From NCBI GenBank assembly GCA_000496215.1, contig KI543216.1, positions 100,281 through 124,274 on the forward strand: a DNA stretch of 23,994 bases. Direction: 5' to 3'. This DNA is from an uncultured archaeon A07HN63. GTDB taxonomy: Archaea; Halobacteriota; Halobacteria; Halobacteriales; Haloferacaceae. This document shows positions 1-7,309 of the stretch, piece by piece (position 1 is the stretch's first letter; every line of letters starts with the position of its first letter). Position numbers and translations under genes: made by a program. Under the pieces are notes generated by a model. It did no database searches. It was not told the origin of the DNA and saw nothing but the letters and a program-made list of their open reading frames with translations.

Positions 1-21
1 CGACAGCAACGGAGTGAGAGA

Positions 22-1392
22 CTACTGTGATGTGTCGATTGTCAGTTGCTGGTCGGCTGCTGACGGGGGCTCCCCATCGCCGGGGAACTGATTTGCGTAC
101 TCGTCCCACGAATCATCCATTTCGGTATCGGTGAGAACACACGCCTCCAGGCCGTCGAGAATCGCGTCCGGATCGATATCGCTCCCGATACAGACGAGTT
201 TCGTCTCTCTATCGCCCCACTGTGGGTCCCAGGAAATATCTGATCGTGAGTCGCGGTAGACCTGCTGGCGGTCGTCAGGCAGTGACGCGACCCATCGGCC
301 ATTGACACCGACCCGGACCTGCCGGCCGGCCTGACTCACGTCCAGCGCATAGCGTTCACGCCCGGCGACCCAGCAGTGACCCTTGAGCCGAACGAGCGAC
401 GCCGGGATCGATTCCAGCCAGCTTTGGAACCGTGCTGGATGCAGCGGTTGGGTTGCCTCGAAGACGACCGAATCGATTCCGAACGCCTCGGGTGGATGGA
501 CGTGGTCGTCGGCATCGTCGTGTGTGTGGTCGTGACCTGACCCTTCGTTCGCCATCTCCCCGGCGTGGCCATGCTCGTGTGGGCCGGATGTCGATCCCGA
601 CTCCGTTCCAGTTGCGGACTCATGGGTGGGTGTCGGCTGTCCGCCGCTTTCCGGGGATGTGCCAGTATCGGCATCCGCGCGCTCACCGGCGAGCGCAGTC
701 TGCCAGCGGGCCCTCATCCCGGCGGCGTCGGTGATTCGGCCGGTGGCAACGAGCTGTTCGGGTGCAACGTCGCCCTCGGTAGTGGGTACGACATCGACAC
801 CGGGCCTGAGCGTCCGGATAACACGCCTGACAGCCCGGCGTTCGGACTGTGTCACGAGATCACACTTGTTGAGCGCGATGAAGTCCGCAGTTTCGACCTG
901 TCTGGCCAGTAGCTCCGAGAGTGGTCGTCCCTCGTCTGTCGCCGTCAGCGACTCACCGGCGACAAAGGCGCGATGAAACTGGGCCGCATTGACCACCGTC
1001 ACGACCGAATCCAGCGAGTAGAACGTGGAGGGCCGGGCCGGGGGAAGAAACCGCTCGGCGATCGGGACCGGGTCACTGATACCGGACGCCTCGATGACGA
1101 GCGCGTCGAAGTCGGTATCGAGTGCCAGCTCGGTAACCGCCTGTTCCAGCTCATCCTGCAGCCCACAGCAGATACAGCCGTTCGACAGTTCGGTCACGCC
1201 GCCATCAGCCATCGACAGCTCCGAGCCGTGCTCGATCAGCTCTGCATCGATATTCACCGCGCCGACGTCGTTGACCACGACGGCGATATCTCGCTTGTCT
1301 CCGCCGGTGGTCAGCAGGTGATTCAGCAGCGTGGTTTTGCCGGCTCCAAGGCCGCCGCTGAGCACCGTCACCGGTCGCTGGGAGGGTGGCAT
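22..1392 (-). CDS. COG0523 (CobW-like) GTPase, His-rich putative metallochaperone
   Basis: The protein has about 456 residues. The N-terminus carries a Walker A loop (GGLGAGKTT), followed by the COG0523 metal motif CxCC (NGCICC) and the guanine-specificity motif NKCD. Known members are GTP-dependent metal chaperones or insertases for zinc, cobalt or iron; the metal here cannot be read from the sequence. Between the GTPase and C-terminal CobW_C domains lies a long low-complexity linker dense in His, Gly and Asp (for example HEHGHAG and HDHTHDD), a likely metal-binding loop. I chose the ATG at 1392 because it sits one base after the stop codon of the upstream paralogue, implying translational coupling; a longer reading to 1467 would overlap that gene by about 70 bases. 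The two genes almost certainly form one transcript. Confidence 0.9.
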   Translation of the reverse strand: MPPSQRPVTVLSGGLGAGKTTLLNHLLTTGGDKRDIAVVVNDVGAVNIDAELIEHGSELSMADGGVTELSNGCICCGLQDELEQAVTELALDTDFDALVIEASGISDPVPIAERFLPPARPSTFYSLDSVVTVVNAAQFHRAFVAGESLTATDEGRPLSELLARQVETADFIALNKCDLVTQSERRAVRRVIRTLRPGVDVVPTTEGDVAPEQLVATGRITDAAGMRARWQTALAGERADADTGTSPESGGQPTPTHESATGTESGSTSGPHEHGHAGEMANEGSGHDHTHDDADDHVHPPEAFGIDSVVFEATQPLHPARFQSWLESIPASLVRLKGHCWVAGRERYALDVSQAGRQVRVGVNGRWVASLPDDRQQVYRDSRSDISWDPQWGDRETKLVCIGSDIDPDAILDGLEACVLTDTEMDDSWDEYANQFPGDGEPPSAADQQLTIDTSQ

Positions 1393-1393
1393 C

Positions 1394-2611
1394 TCAGTCG
1401 TCGGCAATGGCCAACTCCGCTTGCTCTTCGACGCCAAACGGATCGGGGTACTGCGCCCAAGTGTCATCTATCTCGTCGTCTGTGAGTAGGGCAGCTTCGA
1501 GCCGTCCGACTAGGGTTTCCTCGTCGTACTCACGGCCAATGAAGACGAGCTGGACGCCGCGATCACCCCACTGGTCATCCCAGTCATCTTTGATTCCCGG
1601 GCGCGCAGCGAAGTATCGCTCCTGTTGTTCTTCTGGGAGGGTCGCAATCCACTGGCCCTGCGGCCCGGCACGGACCGATTGGCCAGCCTTGTCGAGTCCC
1701 ATGGCCACGTCCTCGCGGCCGGCCGACCAGAAAAAGCCCTTCGCGCGAATGATCCCATCCGGAAGGTCGGTAAATAACGATTCGATCCGTGTCGGGTGGA
1801 ACGGCCGATCGGCCTCGAAGACGAACGAACTGACGCCGTGTTCCTCGGCGGCAGCCTCGTGATGGTGGCCGCCCTGCAGCTCCTGTTTCCACCCGGCGGA
1901 CTGGCTCGCGCGATCGAAGTCGAAGCGGCCGGTGTCGAGAATCTGTTCGGGGGCGACCGCGCCGTGTTGGGTGCGAATGATCTCGGCGCGGGGTTGCAGG
2001 GCACGGAGCACGTCCTCGATCTCGTCGAGTTCGTCGTCCGGCACGAGATCGCACTTGTTCAGCAACAGCACATCGCAGAACTCGATTTGATCCATCAGGG
2101 CCTCCTCGGGGACACGGTTGCCCTCGGGGTCGACCTCGTCGTCGGTGAGTGCCTCGCCGGAATCGAACGCCTGCCAGAAGCTGTGGGCGTCGACGACGCT
2201 GACCATCGTATCGAGTTCGTAGATACCGGTCGGATCGAAGGAAGCGTCCTCGAAGCCGCGCGCGAACGTCTGTGCAACCGGGATCGGTTCACTGATCCCC
2301 GAGGACTCGACAAGGAGATACTCGAAATCCCGCTGGTCGGCCAGTTGCCCGACCTCGTCGAGCATATCGCCACGGAGGCGACAGCAGATACAGCCGTTCG
2401 AGAGCTCGATGACCTCCTCGTCGGCCTGTGAGAGTGCTGACTCCCGTTCGACGAGGTCAGCATCAATGTTGACATCGCCCATGTCGTTGACGACGACAGC
2501 GGCGTTCAGTTCCTGCTCTGTGTTCAATACGTGGTTGAGCGTCGTTGTCTTGCCGGCACCGAGACTCCCGCTCAGAACGGTTACCGGGATTGGTGAGTTG
2601 TTGACTGCCAT
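1394..2611 (-). CDS. COG0523 (CobW-like) GTPase, putative metallochaperone
   Basis: The protein has about 405 residues. It carries Walker A GSLGAGKTT, the CxCC motif in NGCICC, an SSGISEP stretch typical of the family, NKCD, and a CobW_C domain at the C-terminus. The linker has only a short His cluster (GGHHHE), unlike the downstream paralogue. This is the first gene of a two-gene unit, with the second starting one base after its stop. The ATG at 2611 is preferred over the GTG one codon upstream because a TATA-like element is centred 27-28 bases away, as in other leaderless genes of this window. Known family role: GTP-driven delivery of a transition metal to client proteins. The client and metal are unknown. 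The pair looks like an old tandem duplication with divergent linkers. Confidence 0.9.
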   Translation of the reverse strand: MAVNNSPIPVTVLSGSLGAGKTTTLNHVLNTEQELNAAVVVNDMGDVNIDADLVERESALSQADEEVIELSNGCICCRLRGDMLDEVGQLADQRDFEYLLVESSGISEPIPVAQTFARGFEDASFDPTGIYELDTMVSVVDAHSFWQAFDSGEALTDDEVDPEGNRVPEEALMDQIEFCDVLLLNKCDLVPDDELDEIEDVLRALQPRAEIIRTQHGAVAPEQILDTGRFDFDRASQSAGWKQELQGGHHHEAAAEEHGVSSFVFEADRPFHPTRIESLFTDLPDGIIRAKGFFWSAGREDVAMGLDKAGQSVRAGPQGQWIATLPEEQQERYFAARPGIKDDWDDQWGDRGVQLVFIGREYDEETLVGRLEAALLTDDEIDDTWAQYPDPFGVEEQAELAIADD

Positions 2612-2633
2612 CACCTTATTATTAATCTGTAAA

Positions 2634-2647
2634 GTTAAAATAGTAAC
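2634..2647 (-). promoter_or_regulatory. TATA-like promoter of the COG0523 pair with GTTA/TAAC inverted repeat
   Basis: The minus strand has an AT-rich box (TATTTTAA, 2635-2642) centred about 27 bases upstream of the ATG at 2611. It is enclosed in a short inverted repeat, GTTA-6-TAAC. The repeat could be a metal-responsive operator, but it is short and may be chance in AT-rich DNA. Confidence 0.5.
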
Positions 2648-2712
2648 TCTTGCTATCTACTATATTTATGTTAATATATGGCCGGACGCGACGGGCAACC
2701 ACACGGTCCTCC

Positions 2713-3180
2713 TCACTCGTATGTCTCTTCGGCCTGTTCGAGCCCCTGAAGCTCCTCAATCGACAGTTCCCAGCCCTGCAGTGAGTCGACTGCGTCAGAT
2801 CGTTCGAACGCTTCCATGAACCAGCCGTTGTCGGTCAGCGTCTCGATGAACCCCTCCCAGTCATCGTCCTCCCTGTGAAGCCGCCTGACCGGCCCCGTAA
2901 TCGCGACGCTCTGCCAGTCGAACCGGCCCCGGATGTCTGTGATCAGGAGTCGAACAGTCGCGCCGTCAGAGATATGCGCCACCTTCGCTGAGTCGTCTCC
3001 CTGCTTCAGAAATCCAAGATAAATACACTTACCGTCGTATCCAAACGAGACTGGGATACTGTACGGCTCACCGTCACCGCACATCGAGAGGATGCCGTAC
3101 CCCTGTGTCTCCAGCAGGTCGTCGATATCATCGCTTGCCATCGGAATCCCGCTAAAATGGGCGTATGGATTGCTTGACAT
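2713..3180 (-). CDS. Pyridoxamine 5'-phosphate oxidase-like flavin split-barrel protein
   Basis: The protein has 155 residues and matches the haloarchaeal pyridoxamine-5'-phosphate-oxidase-like (FMN-binding split barrel) family in length and pattern. It has an N-terminal helix, then beta strands around GYGILSMCGDGEPYSIPVSF and IYLGFLKQGDD, and a conserved ITGPVRRL segment. Members usually bind FMN or F420, and several resemble nitroimidazole-resistance proteins. No true PNPOx catalytic assignment is possible here. The start is the ATG at 3180. It lies upstream of the COG0523 pair in the same direction but is separated by about 100 bases that contain a promoter, so a shared transcript is not required. 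Confidence 0.8.
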   Translation of the reverse strand: MSSNPYAHFSGIPMASDDIDDLLETQGYGILSMCGDGEPYSIPVSFGYDGKCIYLGFLKQGDDSAKVAHISDGATVRLLITDIRGRFDWQSVAITGPVRRLHREDDDWEGFIETLTDNGWFMEAFERSDAVDSLQGWELSIEELQGLEQAEETYE

Positions 3181-3289
3181 GGTTTTCCGTTTGCGAACTA
3201 CGGCCCGAATGCTTACTACTCTTTTGTAGCTTTATGTATGTGTTATCGCTCTCGTACAATTTGAGGGAGTGGTGACGTGGGCAGCAGCC

Positions 3290-3598
3290 CTACTCGTTGT
3301 CATCGTCAACCGCAGTACCGTCAGCACTGGAGTGGCCACTGTCGGCCGCTCCGTCCGCCGCCGCATCCCCACCTTGCATGAGGAGGTCCGTCCCGGCCGC
3401 GGCGACCATTCCAATTCCAATCGCGCGTAACTGTCGCCGGTACGCTGGCTTCGCCTCAAGCTCCGCGGCGTTGTCGAAGTTCTTGCCGATCATCTTCTGT
3501 ATGAAGCTGACGCTCATCTGCGGGAAGAGTGCGGTCACAACCCCCTGCAGAAGCACGGTTGCTGCGCCGAGTCTACGGCTTTTCTGACTACCTATCAC
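3290..3598 (-). CDS. Small haloarchaeal membrane-associated protein of unknown function
   Basis: The protein has about 102 residues if it starts at the GTG at 3598; a TTG at 3640 is the alternative. The N-terminal half is basic then hydrophobic (RRLGAATVLLQGVVTALFP). The middle holds FIQKMIGKNF and a second hydrophobic stretch, AIGIGMVAAAGTDLLM. The tail is acidic and low in complexity (DAAADGAADS...DDDNE). It looks like a small inner-membrane protein with one or two hydrophobic helices. I do not recognise a characterised function. An AT-rich box (TATTTTG on the minus strand near 3645) precedes the GTG, which favours the shorter form. Confidence 0.6.
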   Translation of the reverse strand: MIGSQKSRRLGAATVLLQGVVTALFPQMSVSFIQKMIGKNFDNAAELEAKPAYRRQLRAIGIGMVAAAGTDLLMQGGDAAADGAADSGHSSADGTAVDDDNE

Positions 3599-3737
3599 AC
3601 GTGTACATACGGGCCGAGCTGGTTTCAATGTTGTGTACAAAGCAAAATACCAAGAGTCATAGAATTCTGTTTTAGAACCCTACAATGCTGAAGCACTGTA
3701 TCGCTGTAATAGTATTTCAATCTTGCCCAACACTAAC

Positions 3738-3743
3738 TTTATA
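3738..3743 (+). promoter_or_regulatory. TATA box of the YgaP-like gene
   Basis: TTTATA is centred 26.5 bases upstream of the ATG at 3767, the spacing expected for a leaderless archaeal transcript. Confidence 0.65.
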
Positions 3744-3766
3744 CGTGTCGCGACCAGTGTATCTGT

Positions 3767-3997
3767 ATGGACCAAAACGTTGGCTCAGGTGATCAGCTTT
3801 TCAGAACGGCAGCCGGTGCGACTGCAGGCGTGGCGTCGATAGCGACTCTCGCCGGAGCGATCCCGCTCCCGGCGGTGCTCTCGCCCGTACTCGGGCTTGT
3901 CGCGATTATGATGCTCACGACGGCAGCGGTCGGAACCTGCCCCGTCTACTCGCTGCTGGGCGTCGACTCGTGTTCGCGGTCCTCCAGTCCGTCGTAA
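3767..3997 (+). CDS. YgaP-type (DUF2892) transmembrane protein
   Basis: The 76-residue protein matches the DUF2892/YgaP transmembrane domain: an N-terminal amphipathic segment, two hydrophobic stretches (about residues 18-40 and 41-60), and the family signature GTCPVYSLLG near the C-terminus followed by a Cys. In bacteria this domain often accompanies a rhodanese; here it stands alone, although a separate rhodanese gene lies about 5.4 kb away. The start is supported by a TATA box 26.5 bases upstream, and a run of six T follows the stop. The product is likely a small inner-membrane protein whose substrate is unknown. Confidence 0.85.
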   Translation: MDQNVGSGDQLFRTAAGATAGVASIATLAGAIPLPAVLSPVLGLVAIMMLTTAAVGTCPVYSLLGVDSCSRSSSPS

Positions 3998-4008
3998 GCC
4001 AGCCTGAC

Positions 4009-4014
4009 TTTTTT
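4009..4014 (+). terminator. Oligo-T terminator
   Basis: A run of six T lies 12 bases after the stop of the YgaP-like gene, the usual form of an intrinsic archaeal terminator. Confidence 0.55.
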
Positions 4015-4105
4015 CGTGTGATGTCCCAGCAGTCATCGGAACGCTGCACGGTTCGTACGAACGACTCAAACAGATCGACACGAGCGGCCGCTCTGTGAGT
4101 GTCGC

Positions 4106-5063
4106 TTACAGAAACCGCTGGAGCCCGCTTTGCTGTCGCTCGATACCCTCGGGATCGGCGATCCACGGGCTTCGCTTCTCGCGGATCGCCGTCAGGTCCG
4201 CGTCGGGGGGCTCGGCTCGGCTCGTGGGCCGGACACGACTCGCCGCAGTCGGTCGCGGGGTCGACGACGCGGTCGTAGAACGCGCAGTACGGCCGGCCGT
4301 CGTCGGTCACGTCGGCGTGCTCGCAGGCCGGTAGCTCGTCGACTCGCCACCCTTTCCCGTAGGCGCGTTCGCCGATTCGGCGTCGCTGCCGAGCCTTGGC
4401 GTTGCTATCGATAATCTCGATATCAGTTCGCAACGGCTCGGCGTTCGTCGGTTCGATCCCCGGGTCGTCGGGTGACAGCGGCGTCGGCTCGCGGACCACC
4501 GTTCGCTCGCCGGATTCAGGATCGAACCGCCAGACGCCGACCGGCTCGGGCAGACGGTTGAGATGCGCCCGCGTCACGTAGCTCTCGGTGGCGAGGATCA
4601 CCTCGTCGAAGAGGCTCAGCGCGATGTCGACCCGGAGCTGGCGGTCGAGATCGCCCGGACGGTCGAGATCCGGCTTGTTCTCGATACCGACGATCGAGTC
4701 GATCCAGTCTGGATACCGCGCTGTTTGCCGGACGTACCGCCGACCGTTGCGGCGTTCGGCCTCGAAGAACCCGCAGTCGACCGCGCGGTCGACGACACTC
4801 TGGGCGTGCTCGACGCTACAGTCGAAGGCGTCTCGCCAGTCGACGGCCGCGCCGGCACCCACATCGCTTTCGACGGCCAGCGGCGGGATGGTTCGGCTCG
4901 TGATCGCCGCGCGGTCGGAGAGAGATTCGGTGGTGCGGACGGCACAGAGGTCCATGATCCGACTTCCGGGATCGGCGACGGCCGCGCCGAGCTGGCGGGC
5001 GATCACCCAGTCGGTGGTCGCTTCGAGGTGGGCGGCCAGCGCCAGCTCGAACCGGAACTCCAT
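4106..5063 (-). CDS. DUF5787 family protein, frameshifted near its C-terminus
   Basis: The reading frame starts at ATG 5063 (MEFRFELALAAHLEA), typical of the haloarchaeal DUF5787 family. A Cys cluster C-x12-C-x12-C-x3-C near the C-terminus suggests a metal site. Just after CPAHEPSRA the frame enters a run of six C (plus strand G 4205-4210). The uninterrupted frame then runs on to 3915 as Arg-rich sequence and overlaps the convergent YgaP-like gene. If one base of the run is removed, the next frame gives a sensible acidic tail (PDADLTAIREKRSPWIADPE, ending in QRFL) and stops at TAA 4106-4108. The repaired product is about 318 residues. I infer a one-base insertion, probably a sequence error. 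The biochemical function is unknown. Confidence 0.75.
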
Positions 5064-5158
5064 GCGCGCGGTTCGGGAGCCGGGGTGAAAAACCGGTCGC
5101 CGGGCGCGCCTCGAAGCCGTCCCGAAATCCGTATGTTCGGGGGGTGCCAACGCCGGGT

Positions 5159-5569
5159 ATGCGCCGGATTATGCGGAACGCGCTATTACTGACGGGCTTC
5201 GTTATCGTCGCGTTGCTGGCACTCGGAGCGATTCCGAGCTATCTGGGCAGCGGCGAGGCCTACTACCTCGAAGTGACGCCGACCGATACCGATGGCGAGG
5301 TCGTCAACGTCACCGGGATCAGCGGCCAGCAGTACCCCTATCTGACCGAGGCGCTGACCGCCTCAGATGGTCGGTCGGCCGGCTACCAGCGCGCGCTCGA
5401 CGGCGCCAAACAGTGGTTCGCTCACTCGCCGTTCGACGAGCGCGACGGCCTCGCACGGCGCAACCCGGCGGCTGTGAGCGACGACGGCGACAGCATCCGC
5501 ATCAACTACGAGGGCGACCGCTACAGCGTGACCATCGTCAGCGACCCAGCCGACGGTGAGAGCCGATGA
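5159..5569 (+). CDS. Membrane-anchored haloarchaeal protein of unknown function
   Basis: The protein has about 136 residues. It begins MRRIMRNALLL followed by one hydrophobic helix (about residues 6-27), so it is probably anchored in the membrane with the acidic C-terminal domain outside. The rest (AYYLEVTPTDTDGEVVNVTG...RYSVTIVSDPADG) has no motif I recognise. The ATG at 5159 is preferred over an in-frame GTG at 5144 because it begins directly before the basic, hydrophobic signal-anchor. Its stop overlaps the start of the NUDIX gene (ATGA, 5566-5569), so the two are translationally coupled and probably functionally linked. Confidence 0.75.
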   Translation: MRRIMRNALLLTGFVIVALLALGAIPSYLGSGEAYYLEVTPTDTDGEVVNVTGISGQQYPYLTEALTASDGRSAGYQRALDGAKQWFAHSPFDERDGLARRNPAAVSDDGDSIRINYEGDRYSVTIVSDPADGESR

Positions 5570-6147
5570 CCGACGACGCGCCGGGCGACACCCACAACCT
5601 TGCGACGCTGAGCGATCCCGAGTGGTCGGTCATCGAGTCGGTCACCGAGTACGAGACGGGCTGGTTCACCGGTGGCTACGATCTGGTCGAACAGCCCGAC
5701 GGCTCGACAAAGCGATACTACTGGGCCGAGTTGCCGCCCGCGGCGGTGATCGTCGCCGTCACCGACGGCGAACTGCTGTTCGTCGAGCAGTACCGCCCGA
5801 CGATCCGGGAGACACAGTACGAGCTTCCGGCCGGGATCGTCGAACCCGAGGAGTCGTTCACCGAGGCGGCCGCCCGCGAACTGCAGGAGGAGGTCGGGTT
5901 TGCGCCCGGGGAAACCGAGCTCTTGGAGGAGTTCTGGTGTTCGACAGGGCTGTTGCGACACCGCCGCGGGATCGTGCTTGCGACCGGCCTCGACGAGGCC
6001 GAGCGAACGCTGGATTCGAACGAGTTTCTGGTGCCGAGATCGGTGCCGGTCGACGAGGCACTGTCGGTCGCTCGGTCGCAGCCGACGAACGATGCGACGC
6101 TCGAAGGTGTGCTACTGGCAAAAGAAAACGGCGTACTGCGGCGTTAA
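5566..6147 (+). CDS. NUDIX hydrolase, ADP-ribose pyrophosphatase-like
   Basis: The 193-residue protein has a complete Nudix box, G-x5-E-x7-R-E-x2-E-E-x-G-x, at about residues 90-112 (GIVEPEES...RELQEEVGF). The Glu residues bind the catalytic divalent metal. The preceding ELPAG and the overall length fit the ADP-ribose / nucleoside-diphosphate-sugar pyrophosphatase subgroup, which cleaves ADP-ribose to AMP and ribose 5-phosphate; substrate choice is inference. It overlaps the upstream membrane-protein gene by four bases. Its stop codon shares the palindrome TTAA with the stop of the convergent universal stress gene. Confidence 0.9.
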   Translation: MTDDAPGDTHNLATLSDPEWSVIESVTEYETGWFTGGYDLVEQPDGSTKRYYWAELPPAAVIVAVTDGELLFVEQYRPTIRETQYELPAGIVEPEESFTEAAARELQEEVGFAPGETELLEEFWCSTGLLRHRRGIVLATGLDEAERTLDSNEFLVPRSVPVDEALSVARSQPTNDATLEGVLLAKENGVLRR

Positions 6148-6656
6148 CCGTTGATGTGGACGGTCATCACCGGGGTTTCCGAGTTGCGGACGACTTTCTC
6201 GGTAACACTCCCGACGACCTGCCGTTCAACGCCGCTACGGCCGTGCGTCCCCATAGCGATGAGGTCAGCATCGTTGTCCTCGGCGTAGCCGATGATCTCC
6301 TCGTGGGGGGTACCCTCCACGCAGGCCGAGACAGTGTCGCAGCCTGCGTCGGCGAGTTCCTCGGCAACCACTGAGGTGTAGGCTTCCCCTTCTGCTGCCA
6401 AGACTTCATGGACATCAACCTTCCCCTTGGCCATCCCAGAGGTGCTCTCCGGCTCTGTCTTCCGTTTGAACATACCAGTGCGCCAGTTGCCCTGGTCATC
6501 CTGCTCAAGCGTCAACGACGCGTCACCAGCGTCGGGGGTGACGACGTTGAGGACGTGAATCGTCGCATCGTACGTGTTTGCAAGATCCTCAACGTGATCC
6601 ATCACGGTTTCGGCACCCTCACTACCGTCAGTCGGATACAGGATGGTATCGTACAT
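6144..6656 (-). CDS. Universal stress protein (UspA family)
   Basis: The protein has 170 residues and one Usp domain. It begins MYDTILYPTDGSEGAE, and near the C-terminus carries the ATP-binding signature G-x2-G-x9-G-S (GTHGRSGV...VVGS, residues about 136-150). It is longer than a usual 140-residue UspA because of a charged insertion around residues 42-80 (TPDAGDAS...MAKGKVDVHE). I chose the ATG at 6656 because a GGAGG Shine-Dalgarno sequence lies eight bases upstream. A GTG at 6671 would extend the protein by five residues but consumes that site. A TATTT-like element on the minus strand near 6690-6700 could be the promoter, giving a short leader. Confidence 0.9.
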   Translation of the reverse strand: MYDTILYPTDGSEGAETVMDHVEDLANTYDATIHVLNVVTPDAGDASLTLEQDDQGNWRTGMFKRKTEPESTSGMAKGKVDVHEVLAAEGEAYTSVVAEELADAGCDTVSACVEGTPHEEIIGYAEDNDADLIAMGTHGRSGVERQVVGSVTEKVVRNSETPVMTVHING

Positions 6657-6776
6657 TGGATTTGCCTCCACATTATACTACGAAAGATCACGACATAAAT
6701 GTGATGTTGTAACTAAACTGCAAGCGTATGCGCCCCAGAGAACAGCCACCAGCGCGGCCGTGAGGTCCCGACACTG

Positions 6777-6786
6777 TTTAATATAA
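6777..6786 (+). promoter_or_regulatory. TATA box of the aIF1/SUI1 gene
   Basis: TTTAATATAA is centred about 27 bases upstream of the ATG at 6809, fitting a leaderless transcript. Confidence 0.7.
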
Positions 6787-6808
6787 CGCTGCTGTAGGGC
6801 CGTTTGTA

Positions 6809-7102
6809 ATGTCGGAAGTCTGCTCGACGTGCGGATTGCCAGATGAACTCTGCGTCTGCGAGGACGTCGCCAAGGAGTCCCAGCAGATCAACATCCGCAT
6901 CGACGAGCGCCGCTACGGAAAGGAGGTAACGATCATCGAAGGGTTCGATCCCGGCGATGTGGATATGAGCAGTCTCTCCTCGGATCTCAAATCCAAGTTC
7001 GCCTGCGGGGGGACAATCGAGGACGACGCCATCGAACTCCAAGGCAACCATCAGGGTCGCGTCGAGGACTTCCTCCGCGACAAGGGATTCACGGTCGCGT
7101 GA
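6809..7102 (+). CDS. Translation initiation factor aIF1 / SUI1-YciH family protein
   Basis: The 97-residue protein has an N-terminal zinc knuckle (C5-x2-C8 and C15-x-C17) followed by the SUI1 fold, with diagnostic stretches RRYGKEVTIIEGF, LKSKFACGGTIEDD and QGNHQGRVEDFL. aIF1 binds the small ribosomal subunit near the P site and monitors start-codon choice. Bacterial YciH is a related stress factor. The Cys pairs are common in archaeal members. The start is supported by a TATA box 27 bases away. It stands alone between the divergent stress-protein gene and the downstream secreted-protein gene. Confidence 0.92.
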   Translation: MSEVCSTCGLPDELCVCEDVAKESQQINIRIDERRYGKEVTIIEGFDPGDVDMSSLSSDLKSKFACGGTIEDDAIELQGNHQGRVEDFLRDKGFTVA

Positions 7103-7309
7103 GCACCGGCTGACCACCGGACACACATGTTCGATGGACTGCGATGGGAATTACGGGTAGCGACGCGTTCACAACGGTATCGTGACGCCGTGACGGGGGG
7201 TTTCGAGACGCTATCGCCGTCTGTGCGCTGTCACTGGCGCGGTGCTGCGCTGGACGCGAGCCGTCCGGCTGTCCTGAAGGGTTATGCGTATCGACGGCAT
7301 GATTCGGGT

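Noticed and set aside
3915..4105. Extension of the DUF5787 frame into the YgaP-like gene
   Set aside because: The extension is Arg-rich and overlaps a well-supported convergent gene; a one-base frameshift gives a proper ending at 4106.
7127..7309. Upstream extension of the surface-protein gene
   Set aside because: The extra 61 codons are Arg-rich and precede a clear signal peptide and TATA-like box, so the start at 7310 is preferred.
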